Both the position numbers and the translations under genes were made by a program. 64,000 nt of DNA, taken from contig NZ_CP140152.1 in the NCBI RefSeq assembly GCF_034479515.1, positions 4,092,001 to 4,156,000 on the forward strand, in the 5' to 3' direction. Origin of the DNA: Duganella zoogloeoides (GTDB taxonomy: Bacteria > Pseudomonadota > Gammaproteobacteria > Burkholderiales > Burkholderiaceae_D). Positions 19,254 through 29,500 of the stretch are shown piece by piece (within the stretch, counting starts at the first letter, position 1; each line of letters opens with the position of its first letter). The notes beneath the pieces were generated by a model. That model had not been told where the DNA came from. It saw nothing but the letters and a program-made list of their open reading frames with translations, and ran no database searches.

Positions 19254-19745
19254 TTACACCACGCGATTGGCGGACAAGTCCCAACCGCCCGAGGTATTGC
19301 CGCCGGCGCCGCCGCTCACTTTTTGCTGGGTATAGCGCCACTTGATCTTCGAGAACTTGAGCGACACGTCCTCGGTGAGGATGTCGCCTTCGGTTACGGT
19401 CGGATAGACGGCGCCGATCAACACGTTCTCGATCTCGATCTCGTAGTACTTCACGCGCTCGCCCTGGGCATCGGCGCGCATGAATTCGAACTTGGCCTTG
19501 GGGATGGTGCGGCCGGCAGCGCAGGTTTGCAGCAGGACCGGCGAGGCCAGGTCGGCCAGTTTCGACAACACGATATCGCGATGTTCGCAACGCTCGGCGG
19601 TATGGCCGCCGCCGGTGGACGACGTCGCGGAGCGTGGCTGTTCCACACCGAAGCTGACCGATTTACACTCGATCCAGTCCTTGTGGCGGTCGTCGTTGGA
19701 CTCGCCCTTGATACCATCGATTTGCAGATAGACGTCGATTGCCAT
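19254..19745 (-). CDS. hcp: T6SS tube protein Hcp
   Basis: This is a 163-residue Hcp (TssD) starting MAIDVYLQIDGIKGES, with SVSFGVEQPR, the central FEFMRADAQGERVKYYEIEIENVLI block and the C-terminal LKFSKIKWRY strand. Hcp hexamers stack into the inner tube propelled by the sheath and are needed in large amounts. It is unextended, with no effector domain. It sits between tssC and tssE. The terminator 15 bp after its stop codon would boost its relative expression. Confidence 0.96.
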   Translation of the reverse strand: MAIDVYLQIDGIKGESNDDRHKDWIECKSVSFGVEQPRSATSSTGGGHTAERCEHRDIVLSKLADLASPVLLQTCAAGRTIPKAKFEFMRADAQGERVKYYEIEIENVLIGAVYPTVTEGDILTEDVSLKFSKIKWRYTQQKVSGGAGGNTSGGWDLSANRVV

Positions 19746-19782
19746 TGCATGCTCCTCTTTGCGGTTGAACTACGGTGATAAG

Positions 19783-21273
19783 CTAACTGGTCGACTTCGG
19801 CAACTCCGCGACCAGACGGAGGGAAACGGACAACTCGTCGAGCTGGAAATGCGGGCGCAGGAACGACACCGCGCGGTACACGCCGGGCCGTCCCGGCACT
19901 TCGTGCACCTGCACCGAGGCCTCGCGCAGCGGAAACTGCGCCTTCTGTTCCTGGCTGGCGTTATCGTCGAGCAGCACGTACTGCATCAGCCAGCGGTTAA
20001 GAAAGTCCTGGACGTTGGACGCGGCGGCAAAGCTTCCCACCTTGTCGCGCATCATGGCCTTCATGTAGTGGGCGATGCGCGAGACCGCGAAGATGTATTG
20101 CAGCTGCGACGACAGCACGGCGTTGGCATTGGCCGCATCGCTCGAATACTTCCGGGCCTTTTGCGCCGACTGCGCACCGAAGAAGGCGGCATACGCGGTG
20201 TTCTTGCAGTGCACCAGCGAGATGAATCCGAGGTCGCTCAGTTCCTTCTCGCGGCGGTCGGTAATCGCCACCTCGGTCGGGCACTTGAGCGCCACCTCGC
20301 CCTGGTCGGTCTTGAAGGTATGGGTGGGCAGGTCGTCCACCAGGCCACCGCCCTCCACGCCGCGTATCGCCGCGCACCAGCCGTAGTCGTCGAAGGCACG
20401 GGTCAACTTGGCGCCGAAAGCGTAGGCGGCGTTGCACCACATGTATTTCTGGTGATCGCTGCCATCGACTTCCTCGACAAAATTGAAGCCCTCCACCACG
20501 GTGCCGTCGGCCGGGTTGAATGGCAGGCGCCCGAGGAAGCGCGGCAGGGTCAGGCCCACGTAACGCGAATCTTCCGATTCCCGGAACGCCTTCCACTTGG
20601 TGTATTCGACCGTATCGAACATCTTGGACAGGTCGCGCGGTTTGCCCAGGTCGCCGTAGGTATCGAGGCCGAACAGCTCGGGCGAAGCGGCCGTGATGAA
20701 TGGCGCGTGGGCAGCGGCCGCCACGTGCGACATCTGGTCGATGAAGTACATGTCCTCGGGCTGGCGCGAGATTTCGAAGTCGCCGAGCAGCGCCGCGTAC
20801 GGCGCACCGCCGAAGGTGCCGAATTCTTCCTCGTAGATCTTCTTGAACATGGTGCTCTGGTCGAATTCCAGCGCGGCCTGGAAGTCCTTCACCAGCTCGC
20901 GCTTGGTGGCGTTGAGCATGCGGATTCTTACGCCCTGGCCGCTGGCCGAATTGGTCACCAGGTAATGCAGGCCGGTCCAGCTTTGCTCGAGCTTCTGGAA
21001 CGCCGGTGCATGCATGATGGCGCTCAGCTGGCTCGAGATCAGGCGGTCCAGTTCCGCCACCCGGGCGTCGATGGTGGCGGTGAGATTGTTCGACACTACC
21101 ACCGTGCCGTGGAGAACCTGGTCCACCAGTTCGGCGATGATGTCGCGGGCGCGCGCATGTTCGACCGAGGACTTGGCCACCTTGCTTTGCTCGACGATCT
21201 GGTCGAGCAGGTTGTCCGCCGGCGCGCTGGCGATCGCGGTGGCCGGCTGCAGTTCCTGTAATTGTGCGGACAT
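19783..21273 (-). CDS. tssC: T6SS sheath large subunit TssC (VipB)
   Basis: This is a 496-residue TssC. Family hallmarks are MHAPAFQKLEQSWTGLHYLV (about 86-105), FEISRQPEDMYFI, WKAFRESEDSRYVGLTLPRF and the C-terminal VSFLRPHFQLDELSVSLRLV strands that interlock with TssB. It forms the contractile sheath around Hcp and is dismantled by TssH. It follows tssB with a 1-bp gap and precedes hcp. Confidence 0.97.
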   Translation of the reverse strand: MSAQLQELQPATAIASAPADNLLDQIVEQSKVAKSSVEHARARDIIAELVDQVLHGTVVVSNNLTATIDARVAELDRLISSQLSAIMHAPAFQKLEQSWTGLHYLVTNSASGQGVRIRMLNATKRELVKDFQAALEFDQSTMFKKIYEEEFGTFGGAPYAALLGDFEISRQPEDMYFIDQMSHVAAAAHAPFITAASPELFGLDTYGDLGKPRDLSKMFDTVEYTKWKAFRESEDSRYVGLTLPRFLGRLPFNPADGTVVEGFNFVEEVDGSDHQKYMWCNAAYAFGAKLTRAFDDYGWCAAIRGVEGGGLVDDLPTHTFKTDQGEVALKCPTEVAITDRREKELSDLGFISLVHCKNTAYAAFFGAQSAQKARKYSSDAANANAVLSSQLQYIFAVSRIAHYMKAMMRDKVGSFAAASNVQDFLNRWLMQYVLLDDNASQEQKAQFPLREASVQVHEVPGRPGVYRAVSFLRPHFQLDELSVSLRLVAELPKSTS

Positions 21274-21274
21274 C

Positions 21275-21784
21275 TCAGTCTCCCTTGCCGGATTGGGCCG
21301 ACTTGAGCGCGGCCAGCTTGTCGGTGTTGCCCAGCACTTCGCCGAGGATGTCTTCGAGCTTGTCGTTGCCGGCCAGCTTGTTGCGCAGGTCGGCCAGCTT
21401 GCTGCGCGCGTCCAGCAGTTTGGCGAGCGGCGCCACCTGGCGCACCACCGATTCGGGCCGGAAGTCGGCCATCGACTTGAAGTGCAGCTCCACGCCGATG
21501 CTGCTGTCGTCGCCGACCAGCATATTGGGCGCGCTGAAGCGCGCCACCGGATCGACGCCGCTCATCACCTCGTCGAAGTTCTCGACATCGATGCCGACGA
21601 ACAGGCGGTCCTTGAGGCGCGTCTTGTCGGCGTCCGGATTGCCGCCGAAGTCGCCGACCACGCCGACGACGAACGGCAGTTCCTTGTTTTCCAGCGTATC
21701 GCCGATTTCCACGTCATACGTCATCTGCACGCGCGGCGGGCGCACGCGGGTCAGGCGCTTCTGAACACTTTCAGTTTTGGCCAT
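21275..21784 (-). CDS. tssB: T6SS sheath small subunit TssB (VipA)
   Basis: This is a 169-residue TssB. It opens with an N-terminal VQKRLTRVRPPRVQMTYDVE strand and has PFVVGVVGDFGGNP. Its C-terminal helix includes LRNKLAGNDKLEDILGEVL, which binds ClpV in related systems. It makes heterodimers with TssC that polymerise into the sheath. The ATG at 21782-21784 has a GGA-type ribosome site. The upstream gene is a TPR lipoprotein 34 bp away, and both are in the leftward operon. Confidence 0.96.
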   Translation of the reverse strand: MAKTESVQKRLTRVRPPRVQMTYDVEIGDTLENKELPFVVGVVGDFGGNPDADKTRLKDRLFVGIDVENFDEVMSGVDPVARFSAPNMLVGDDSSIGVELHFKSMADFRPESVVRQVAPLAKLLDARSKLADLRNKLAGNDKLEDILGEVLGNTDKLAALKSAQSGKGD

Positions 21785-21818
21785 GGCAGTTCCTTGGAGT
21801 GGGATGATGGGAGGCGGC

Positions 21819-22424
21819 TTACTTCAAGCCGCCGAAAGGATCGTTGCTCGACTGGCTTTTCGCTGCGCCCTTGCGGGTAGCAGGGGCAGTTTTGGCGCGC
21901 ACCGGTGGCGGCGGCGCCACGGTGGGCACCAGCACGTCCTCGCCCAGGGTCGTGCGCAGCAGCTTGGCCAGTTCGCGCGCCTCGGTGCGCAAGGAGCCAT
22001 TGAGGTTGTTCTGGGCACTGAGGTCGGCCAGCGCCTTGGTGGAGACCCGCAGGCCGCTTACCGCCACGATGCTGTTGGCCAGCGTATCGACCGGGTCGCG
22101 CCGCAGCGCCTCCTGGGCGTTGGTGATCGCCTCGCCATAGCTGGCGCGGTCGAACTTGATCTGCGCCAGTTGCAGCCACGGCGCCTTGTCGGCCGGGTAG
22201 CTGGTGGCGGCCTCCTTGAGCAGCGCCTGCGCCTTGTCGCCCTGGCCGGCCTTGAGCGCAGCGTTGGCGTCGGCCAGCACGGTTTTCAGCGTGGCAGCTT
22301 TCGGTGGTTCGGTACGAATGTTCTCGCCGTCGGTCGCGCAACCGGACAACAGCACCAGGCCGGCGAAGGCGCCGGCCAGCGTGGTACGGGGCAAACCGGG
22401 CAACCCTGTTCTGTTCGTGATCAT
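21819..22424 (-). CDS. T6SS-associated TPR lipoprotein
   Basis: This is a 201-residue predicted lipoprotein. A signal peptide ends in the lipobox LLSGC (Cys about residue 29). It is followed by tetratricopeptide-like helical repeats (AALKAGQGDKAQALLKEAA, YGEAITNAQEALRRDP) to about 150 and a Pro/Ala-rich tail ending NDPFGGLK. It is the first gene of the operon with tssB, tssC and hcp. It is not TssJ, which is a beta-sandwich. Position suggests an outer-membrane-linked assembly or peptidoglycan factor, but the role is not established. ATG at 22424 is preferred over GTG at 22427 because GGAG lies 6 nt upstream. Confidence 0.82.
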   Translation of the reverse strand: MITNRTGLPGLPRTTLAGAFAGLVLLSGCATDGENIRTEPPKAATLKTVLADANAALKAGQGDKAQALLKEAATSYPADKAPWLQLAQIKFDRASYGEAITNAQEALRRDPVDTLANSIVAVSGLRVSTKALADLSAQNNLNGSLRTEARELAKLLRTTLGEDVLVPTVAPPPPVRAKTAPATRKGAAKSQSSNDPFGGLK

Positions 22425-22487
22425 CACATTCTCCTTTGCCTAACCATGAGGAAGGGGCCCATTATTCATGAACCAAACAGGTGGAAA

Positions 22488-22549
22488 TTGCGCTTACGCA
22501 ACTATTCCGGCGGTTGGTTTGCCTTTCCGATTTGCTTGCGTTCACGCAA
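22488..22549. promoter_or_regulatory. Twin TTGCG-N4-CGCAA operators in the divergent T6SS promoter
   Basis: Two perfect palindromes of the same form, at 22488-22501 (spacer CTTA) and 22536-22549 (spacer TTCA), lie 48 bp apart centre to centre. They sit in the 181-bp gap between the TPR/tssB operon and tssK. Identical arms with different spacers look like two binding sites for one dimeric regulator controlling both operons. I do not recognise the regulator. Confidence 0.6.
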
Positions 22550-22605
22550 TAATCGAGGAGTCTCGATTGGCTCTAATGCAGAACCGTCGGCAGAAAGGAG
22601 TTCGC

Positions 22606-23952
22606 ATGACCATTCCATCCAAGGTGCTGTGGGGCGAGGGCCTGTTCCTGCGGCCGCAGCATTTTCAGCAGCAGGACCGCTACCACGAGGCGCGTTTGAA
22701 CCAGGTCGCGCTGGCGCTGCAACCGTTCCTGTGGGGCGTACGCCACATCGAGTGGGATCTCGACGCGCTCAAGGCGGACCGCCTGCGCCTGCAGGCGTTG
22801 TCGCTGATCTTCCGCGACGGCGAAATCTTCGATGCCCCCGGCAGCGAACCGTTGCCGCCCGCCGTGGACCTGGCTGCGCTGCCCGCCGCGCTGCAGGAGG
22901 TAACGTGGTACGCCGCCCTGCCCGCGCTGGCGCCGGGCGGCGGCAATGCTGCCGGCAGCACGGAACGCCACCAGGGCGCCCGCTACAGCCAGGCCGCGCG
23001 TGAAACGGCCGACCTGTACACGGGCGCGGTGGGCGCCGACGTGGCGTTTTTAAAACAATCAGTGCGGCTGATGTCGGACCAGGAACCGCTGGGCGCCTTC
23101 GACTGCGTGCCGGTGATACGGCTGCGGCGCACGGTGACCGGCGGCTTCGAACCCGATCCCGCGTTCATCCCGCCCACGTTGTCGATCGCCGGCGCACCGG
23201 CACTCAAGGAGATGCTGGACCGGCTGATGGAAGCGCTGCAAGCGAAGGTGCAATCGCTGCAAGGCCATATGCGGGAACCGAGCCGCAACGTGATCGAGTT
23301 CCGCTCCGGTGACGTGTCGTCGTTCTGGCTGCTGCACACGGTGAGCACGTCGGCCGCCACGCTGATGCACTACGTGCGCCATCCCGGCATGCACCCGGAG
23401 CGCCTGTTCGAATGCATGCTCGCGCTGGCCGGCGCCATGATGACCTATTCCAAGCAGTACTCGCTGGTGCAACTGCCGGCCTACCGCCACGACGACCTGG
23501 CGCTGTGTTTTTACAGCCTCGACCACATCATCCGCGACCTGCTCGATACCGTGATCTCGACCAGGTATTTCTCGATCGCGCTCACCGAGGAGAAGCCCAG
23601 CTACTACCTGGGCAAACTCGATTCGGGCAAGATCGACCAGCGCACCACGCTGTACCTGGCGGTGGGCGCGGCGCTGTCGGCGCTGGAGCTGGTGGACGTG
23701 GTGCCGCTGCGCGTCAAAGTCGGCGCGCCCGACGACGTGGAAAAATGCGTGCTGTCGGCCATGCCGGGCGTGAAACTCACGCACGCGCCGCAAGTGCCGG
23801 CGGCCATTCCCGTTCAGCCGGACACCTATTATTTCGCACTGGAGGGCAAGGGTATGTTGTATGAACACATGCTCAAGGCGCAGTCGATTTCGATTTACGT
23901 GCCGTCCGGGATCCGCGACCTGCGCCTGAACCTGATCGCGGTGACAGCATGA
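22606..23952 (+). CDS. tssK: T6SS baseplate protein TssK
   Basis: This is a 448-residue TssK starting MTIPSKVLWGEGLFLRPQHF, the highly conserved N-terminal motif. A central helical region (ALQAKVQSLQGHMREP near 215) and a C-terminal membrane-complex-binding domain (from about 315) follow. TssK trimers link the TssEFG wedges to TssL and TssM. AAAGGAG 6 nt before ATG 22606 fixes the start; the open frame extends upstream to 22468 without support. It is first in the rightward operon and overlaps tssL by 4 bp. Confidence 0.96.
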   Translation: MTIPSKVLWGEGLFLRPQHFQQQDRYHEARLNQVALALQPFLWGVRHIEWDLDALKADRLRLQALSLIFRDGEIFDAPGSEPLPPAVDLAALPAALQEVTWYAALPALAPGGGNAAGSTERHQGARYSQAARETADLYTGAVGADVAFLKQSVRLMSDQEPLGAFDCVPVIRLRRTVTGGFEPDPAFIPPTLSIAGAPALKEMLDRLMEALQAKVQSLQGHMREPSRNVIEFRSGDVSSFWLLHTVSTSAATLMHYVRHPGMHPERLFECMLALAGAMMTYSKQYSLVQLPAYRHDDLALCFYSLDHIIRDLLDTVISTRYFSIALTEEKPSYYLGKLDSGKIDQRTTLYLAVGAALSALELVDVVPLRVKVGAPDDVEKCVLSAMPGVKLTHAPQVPAAIPVQPDTYYFALEGKGMLYEHMLKAQSISIYVPSGIRDLRLNLIAVTA

Positions 23953-24731
23953 ACGCCCATGTCGAACGGCGCGCCAATCCCACCCAGCTGGGCGGCCAGC
24001 GGCGCCAGATCCAGCCCGGCTACGGCCACGTGCAAACCCTGCTCGATTTGCTGCAGGAGGGCTTTTACCTGCTGTTCATGCTCAGGAACGGCAGCGTGCC
24101 GCCGGGCGAGGCGGCGTTCCTCGACAATATCACCGCCTACCTGGCCGACTTCGACCGCGAGGCACGCAAACTGCGCGCCCACGGCGACGACATCGACGCC
24201 GCCAAGTATGCCTACTGCGCCGCGCTTGACGAGATCATCCTGTCATCGCAGTTCCCGATGCGCGCAGCGTGGGAGCGCCGCCCGCTGCAACTGGTGATCT
24301 TCGGCGACCAACTGGCGGGCGAGCATTTCTTCGACCGACTGGAAGCGCTGCGCAGCACCGGCGGCGCGCGCCTGGCCGCGCTGCAGGTGTTTCATATGTG
24401 CCTGCTGATCGGCTTCAAGGGCAAATACGCGCTCGATAGCGGCGACAAGCTGGCCTACATGACTGCGCGCCTCGGCGACGAGATCGCCCACATCCAGGGC
24501 AAGAGCAAAGGCTTCGCGCCGCAGGCCGAGCGGCCCGATCAGATCGTCCACAAGCTGCGCACCAACACGCCGCTGTGGACCGCGTGCGCATTGTTTGCGG
24601 TGTGCGGACTCGGTGCGTTCATCGGTTTGCGGGCATCGCTGGCAAGCGAGTCGCGCGAGCGGCTGGCCGGATATTCGGACCTGGTAAAACTGGCGCCACG
24701 GCCAGCGTATGTGACGATTACCTTGCCTTGA
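23949..24731 (+). CDS. tssL: T6SS inner-membrane protein TssL (DotU/IcmH)
   Basis: This is a 260-residue DotU-family protein. A cytoplasmic helical domain (about 25-205, with YCAALDEIILSSQF near 84-97 and VFHMCLLIGFKGKY near 147-160) is followed by one membrane segment at about 212-232 and a short periplasmic tail. It forms the membrane complex with TssM and contacts TssK. It has no C-terminal peptidoglycan-binding OmpA domain. A separate OmpA protein encoded next door could supply that function. The start overlaps the tssK stop (ATGA). Confidence 0.95.
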   Translation: MNAHVERRANPTQLGGQRRQIQPGYGHVQTLLDLLQEGFYLLFMLRNGSVPPGEAAFLDNITAYLADFDREARKLRAHGDDIDAAKYAYCAALDEIILSSQFPMRAAWERRPLQLVIFGDQLAGEHFFDRLEALRSTGGARLAALQVFHMCLLIGFKGKYALDSGDKLAYMTARLGDEIAHIQGKSKGFAPQAERPDQIVHKLRTNTPLWTACALFAVCGLGAFIGLRASLASESRERLAGYSDLVKLAPRPAYVTITLP

Positions 24732-24772
24732 TAAGACGGACGCTCCGCCGGCGCGGAGCGACGGCCTTCAAT

Positions 24773-25555
24773 TCACTGCGCCACCCTGAACTCGATCCGC
24801 CGATTCCTGGCGCGCCCCTCCGCAGTAGTATTTTCCGCCACCGGCCGGTCCGGTCCCTGGCCTGACACCAGCACCATGTCTTGGCTCACGCCCTTCTCCG
24901 CCAGGTAGCTGCGCACCGTCTGCGCGCGGGCGTGGCTCAGCGCCAGGTTGCTATCGCGCTGGCCCAGGTTGTCGGTGTGGCCGATCACCTCCACCTGCTT
25001 GCCTTTGACCTTGTGCAGCGCGGCCGCCATCTCGTCGAGGATCACCTTGCCAGAGTCGGCCAGCGTCGCCTTGCCGCTTTCGAACTCGATGATGCGCTTC
25101 GCCAGCGCAGCATCGAGCAGGTTCTGTTCCGCCGCGCTCACGCGCAAGCCATTGTTGACGGTGTAGGTGGGATTGAGGCTGGTGGCGATGTCGCTGGCGA
25201 TCTGCTGGCGCTGCGCCTCGTTGGCCACCTCGCCGCGCAAGGTGATATTGGTACCGTCGATCTTGATCTCGCCCTTGGTGATCCATTTCAGATTCGGGCC
25301 GATCAGCTTGAGCAGGTAGCCATGCCAGTTGGGCGGCAGCGATACCCGGGCGATCGCTACCTGGTCCACCACCCGCTCCGGCCCATACAGCTCGCGCACG
25401 CGCGCCAGCAAGGCCGCCTTGCCGCCCTCGTCGGCAACGGCGCCATTGACCACCACCTGGCCCGGGCGCGGGTCGCTCCCGGTCTGGGCGGTCGCGGGAA
25501 CCATCAACATAAACAATGCCGGCGCCAGGGCCGGCCAGATCGAACGCTGGCGCAT
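24773..25555 (-). CDS. T6SS-associated BON/OmpA-domain peptidoglycan-binding protein (TagN-like)
   Basis: This 260-residue exported protein has a signal peptide (MRQRSIWPALAPALFMLMVP with a cut near ATAQT). A BON-like domain (IDGTNITLRGEVANEAQRQQ, about 95-140) is followed by an OmpA C-terminal domain (about 155-258) with VIGHTDNLGQRDSNLALSHA and RARNRRIEFRV. The OmpA domain should bind peptidoglycan and anchor the secretion complex, making up for its absence in TssL. It is the last gene of the tagX-tssM-tagF run and converges on tssL. The start at 25553-25555 has GGGAG upstream. Confidence 0.88.
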   Translation of the reverse strand: MRQRSIWPALAPALFMLMVPATAQTGSDPRPGQVVVNGAVADEGGKAALLARVRELYGPERVVDQVAIARVSLPPNWHGYLLKLIGPNLKWITKGEIKIDGTNITLRGEVANEAQRQQIASDIATSLNPTYTVNNGLRVSAAEQNLLDAALAKRIIEFESGKATLADSGKVILDEMAAALHKVKGKQVEVIGHTDNLGQRDSNLALSHARAQTVRSYLAEKGVSQDMVLVSGQGPDRPVAENTTAEGRARNRRIEFRVAQ

Positions 25556-25574
25556 CGGATACTCCCAAGGATGA

Positions 25575-26552
25575 TCAAACAAAGGTTTCGTGAAACAGCT
25601 CGCGGGCCGAGCGCAGCGAGAGCTGGCCCTGGTCCAGGTAGGCGGCCAGGGTCTGCACGGCGGCATCGGCGGCCAGCGGAGCGTCGATCCAGCCGGTGTC
25701 GTCGAAGCCGACCTGGTGATCCACGGCGCACTCGGGATCGATGATCGCCTGCAGCGCTTCCGGTGCGGCGCCGGCAAAGCCGATCACCAGCACCGGCAAG
25801 TCGCCGCTATCGACCAGGAACAGCGCCAGCTCCACATCGGCCTGCTGCACGAACGGCGCCACCAGGTCGAGCCAGAACGCAGCGACCAGGTAGCGCACGC
25901 GCGCGGCCGCCGGCAGCGGCAACACCAGGCTTTTGTCGAGACGCGTGGCGGTACCTGCACCAGCGCGCAGTACCGTCCGCAGCAGCAGGCCCAGTGCCAC
26001 GATGGTGCGGCGTACCTGCGTGCGGCCCAGCAGCGCCTCCAGCCCCGCGATCGTCTGGCGGTCGAGAAAATCGGTGAACACAATCTGGTGCTCGGCGGCG
26101 CCGGGGTCGAGATCGACGGTGGCGGCGGCCAGCGCCAGCAAGGCCGGCTCCGGGTCGCATGCGGCCAGCACCTCGGCCGCCAGTACCTCGAGCGTGGTCC
26201 ATAACGGCGCCAGTACCAGGGGGCTGAGCGCAGCGAAGCCGCGCGGGTCGCCCACGTCGATCGCGCTCATGCCCAGGAACGGGTAGCGCCGCTGCGAAGC
26301 GTCGCTGCTGGCCGCCAGGTGGCCGCCGATGGCGCGCCGGCTGCGCGTGCCCACGAACGCGAAATGCACCGGGCGCAGGGCGTCGTAATGCAGCTTCCAG
26401 CGCGGTGCAGCGCTCAGGCGGTTCATCACCTCGGCCAGCCAGCCGTCGAGCAGGCTGGCCAGCGCCGGGTTGTCGGTCGCCTTGATGAAGTCTGCGCGTG
26501 CCGGCAGCTTGCCGAAGTAGCCGATGCGCGCCGCTTGCGGACCGCCTTTCAT
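25575..26552 (-). CDS. tagF: T6SS-associated protein TagF (ImpM)
   Basis: This is a 325-residue protein beginning with the TagF motif IGYFGKLPARADFIKATDN (about residues 10-28), with WLAEVMNRLS, FAFVGTRSRRAIGGHLAAS and RRYPFLGM downstream. TagF represses T6SS post-translationally in species with a threonine-phosphorylation pathway. No PpkA or PppA is visible here, so it may act independently. The ATG at 26552 overlaps the tssM stop by 4 bp. At 325 residues it is longer than the roughly 220-residue domain-only TagF, with an extra C-terminal half. Confidence 0.92.
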   Translation of the reverse strand: MKGGPQAARIGYFGKLPARADFIKATDNPALASLLDGWLAEVMNRLSAAPRWKLHYDALRPVHFAFVGTRSRRAIGGHLAASSDASQRRYPFLGMSAIDVGDPRGFAALSPLVLAPLWTTLEVLAAEVLAACDPEPALLALAAATVDLDPGAAEHQIVFTDFLDRQTIAGLEALLGRTQVRRTIVALGLLLRTVLRAGAGTATRLDKSLVLPLPAAARVRYLVAAFWLDLVAPFVQQADVELALFLVDSGDLPVLVIGFAGAAPEALQAIIDPECAVDHQVGFDDTGWIDAPLAADAAVQTLAAYLDQGQLSLRSARELFHETFV

Positions 26553-29500
26553 GGTGCGGTCCCGGCGGCCGCAATGGCTGCTACGGCCGTCGAACCACCG
26601 GCAACAGTGCCCGCACCGACCACGGTCTCGGGCAGCTGCATGCCCTTGAAACGCTGGAGCGGGGCGGGCGGTTCGGGATCATCGTTGCCGCTCTCCGGGC
26701 TGCTGATGATTTTCAGGCCCATCGCCACGGTCACCGTGCCGGTGGTCCAGCGCAGCTCGAACACGCCGCCTTCGCGGCGCTGCTTGGCTGCCGCGTCGAT
26801 CATCATTTTCAGACCCTGCGGTCCGGGCTGGTTGAACACATCGACACTGCGGCCATCAACGCTGGTGGCGGTGATGCGCGCGCCCTCGGCGCCGGTGGGG
26901 CCCGGATGGACCATGTGCGCCCACTGCGGCGGCGTATTGCGGTAGCGGAGCTGCTGGCCGTCGATATCGACCACGTATTCGAGCGCGCCGGGCGCCGGCA
27001 TGGGCTGGATCTGGAACACGGTTTGCGGCGGAGTATCGGCCCCGCCCGCGCCGTTCAGGGGCGCGATCCAGCCGGCAAAGCGCGTGGCCGTCTGCGGCGC
27101 CAGCGCAATGCCCATGTCGGCCCAGGTGCGCGGCGCCAGCACGTCGCCGCGCCGCACCACCAGCGGGCCCATGGCGGTGGTGGCGAACCTGGCGACCAGG
27201 CCGTCCGGTCCGAAGACGCGGGCGATGTCGGCGCCGGCCGCTTCGGTGCGGCCGTTCGGCGCGAACGGATACTTGTCGGCCAGCGTCTGCCGGAACGGCT
27301 CCACGACCTGTGCCAGCCAGGTCTTGTTGATTTCCGCCTCGGCCGGCGCGATCAGCACCGCAAAGGTTTGCATCAGCGGGCGTACCAGCAGCGGACGAAT
27401 CGCCTGCTTCTGGCTGTCGCTCATACCGTTGAGCATCTGCTCGTCCACGTGGCGCAATGCGTCGGCCAGCTCGGAGCCGGTGCCTTCCAGCGTTTGCTGC
27501 ATGAACTGGCGCGCGCCGGGACCAGGATCGCCCTGGTTCTTGAGCTGGTTGAGGCGCCCGCGCAGCTTCGACAGGGTTTGCAGGTAGCCGCCCAGCAGCG
27601 AGGCGTCCTTGTCGCGCGCGGCCAGCAGCTTCGCCACGCCGGCGAACTCGCGCCCGATCGGCCCCATGGGCTGGTCGCCTGCCTGCGGCAGTTGCAGGTT
27701 GACGTTCACCTGCGATGGTCCGCGACTCAGTACGCGATTCTTGATCCAGTTGACGAAGCCGCTCTGCGCCGCCTTCAGCTCCGCGCTCATCACCGACGGG
27801 TTGTCCCACGAGGTTTGCTGGTCGATCGTGGTGAGAAGTTTCGCAATCGGCGACGACTGCGGATCGCCGAGCCGGTTCATGGCGACGACAGCGGCGTCAA
27901 AACCATCGAGGTTGGCGATGGTGACGCCGGTGACGAATTTTTGCCATTCGCGCGCGTAGTCGGCCTTGTATAAATCGGTGAGGCCTTTCTGGATTTGCTC
28001 CGGGCTGCCTTCGAGCGTGAGGTCGTCGCGGGTGGCGCTCTTGAGCACCCAGTCGGTACTTTGCAGCTCGCGCGCAGCCGCTTCGCGGAACGCCGGCTGC
28101 ACGTATTTTTCCCACGCCTCGCGGGTGTAGGCGCCGGCAATCGCGTGGCTGCCGGCCACCAGCGCCTGGTCCTGCTCTCCCACCATGCGCGACACCGTCA
28201 TCGCCGGGAAGCGGGTATTGGCGCGGGCGCGGATGTCGGCATATACGCGTTCGCGCGCCGGCATGCCGCGCACCACGCGCCGCAGGTGGTCGCGCGACTG
28301 GTCTACCAGCGCCAGCTTCGGCTCGATGCGCGGCCACGCCGGATCGGCCACCTGCGCCAGGTAAAACGTCAGCAGCCGCTCGGCCGCCTGAATCATCTGC
28401 TCGCGCGACATGGCGCCGCGCTGGTTCTCCAGCCAGCCGCGCCAGTAACGCGTGAGCTGGTCGTTCAGGTGGCCCGGTTCCGCGTGGCTTTTATCGGCCA
28501 GCATCAAATAGGTTTTCAGCGCGTTGTAGGCGTCGTCCACGTTGACGGCAGACGCCTGCTGGAACTGCGCCGCCTCCGTGGCAGCGGGTGCTGCGGCACC
28601 CGGTGCTTCGGCACCCGGTGCTGCGGCGCCCGGCGCGCGCAATTGGTCGGCGTGAGTGTTCATCGCCGTCAGCAGTTCTTCCAGGCTGGCCACCACCGGC
28701 CTGACCATCACCTCCTTGACGCCTGCAAAATACTCGGCGCGCAGCTTCTGCTCGAGCAGCTCCCCCTGGTACAGCCCCATGCGCAGCGACCAGGGACGCT
28801 CGTCGCGGTAGCGTTCCAGTTGTTCGATGCGGTCCTGCAGGATCGCCAGCGCCTCCAGCCGCGACTGCAAATCGAGGCGGCCCTGTTGAAGCTTGATTAC
28901 CTGGTCCAGGTCCGCCTGCACATTGCTCACCAGTTGGCGGTTGCCCAGGTACGACCAGCCCCACCCGCCCAGCGCCCCGCCCAGCAGCAGCATTGCCGTG
29001 AAAAACACCGCGTACGTCAGGCGCACCTTGTGGCGGCTGGCGTACTGCGATACCAGGTCCTTGTCGGCGAAGATGACGTTGCGGAACAGGTTGAACAGGA
29101 AGAAGCCCGAGTGGCCGGTGGCGGTGCGGTCATGGGCGCCCTGCTGCGGCGCCTGCAATCCAAAGCGCTGCGCCACGCGCTGCGACTGCGCGCTGACCGG
29201 CAAGCCTTCCTGCAGCGCGCTGGTGAAGTAATAGCCGCGAAACAGCGGTTTGAACTGGTACGGGTTTTCCTCGAACAGCGCGGCCAGGAAGGCCCGCAGC
29301 GGCGTGCGCAAGGTGGAGAATTCGAGCGGGAACGTGAACACGCCCGGCTCCATGCGGTCGCGCCGCTGCTGGCCCATGTTGGCGATCGAGAGCGCCTTGA
29401 GGCCGTCGCACAATTCGTCGAAGGTCTGGTCGAAGAACGCCAGTATCTGCTGGCTGGCATTCTTGCGCTTGTACGGCATGGTGGCTCCCCAGACGCGTTC

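Noticed and set aside
21751..22341. 196-codon frame overlapping the TPR lipoprotein on the same strand
   Set aside because: It is a frame-shifted Arg/Gly-rich shadow of the lipoprotein gene and has no ribosome site.
22508..22523. CGGCGGTTGGTTTGCC as a sigma-54 promoter for tssK
   Set aside because: It has the GG-N10-GC spacing, but four of the twelve defined positions mismatch, it lies between the two palindromes and no activator gene is present.
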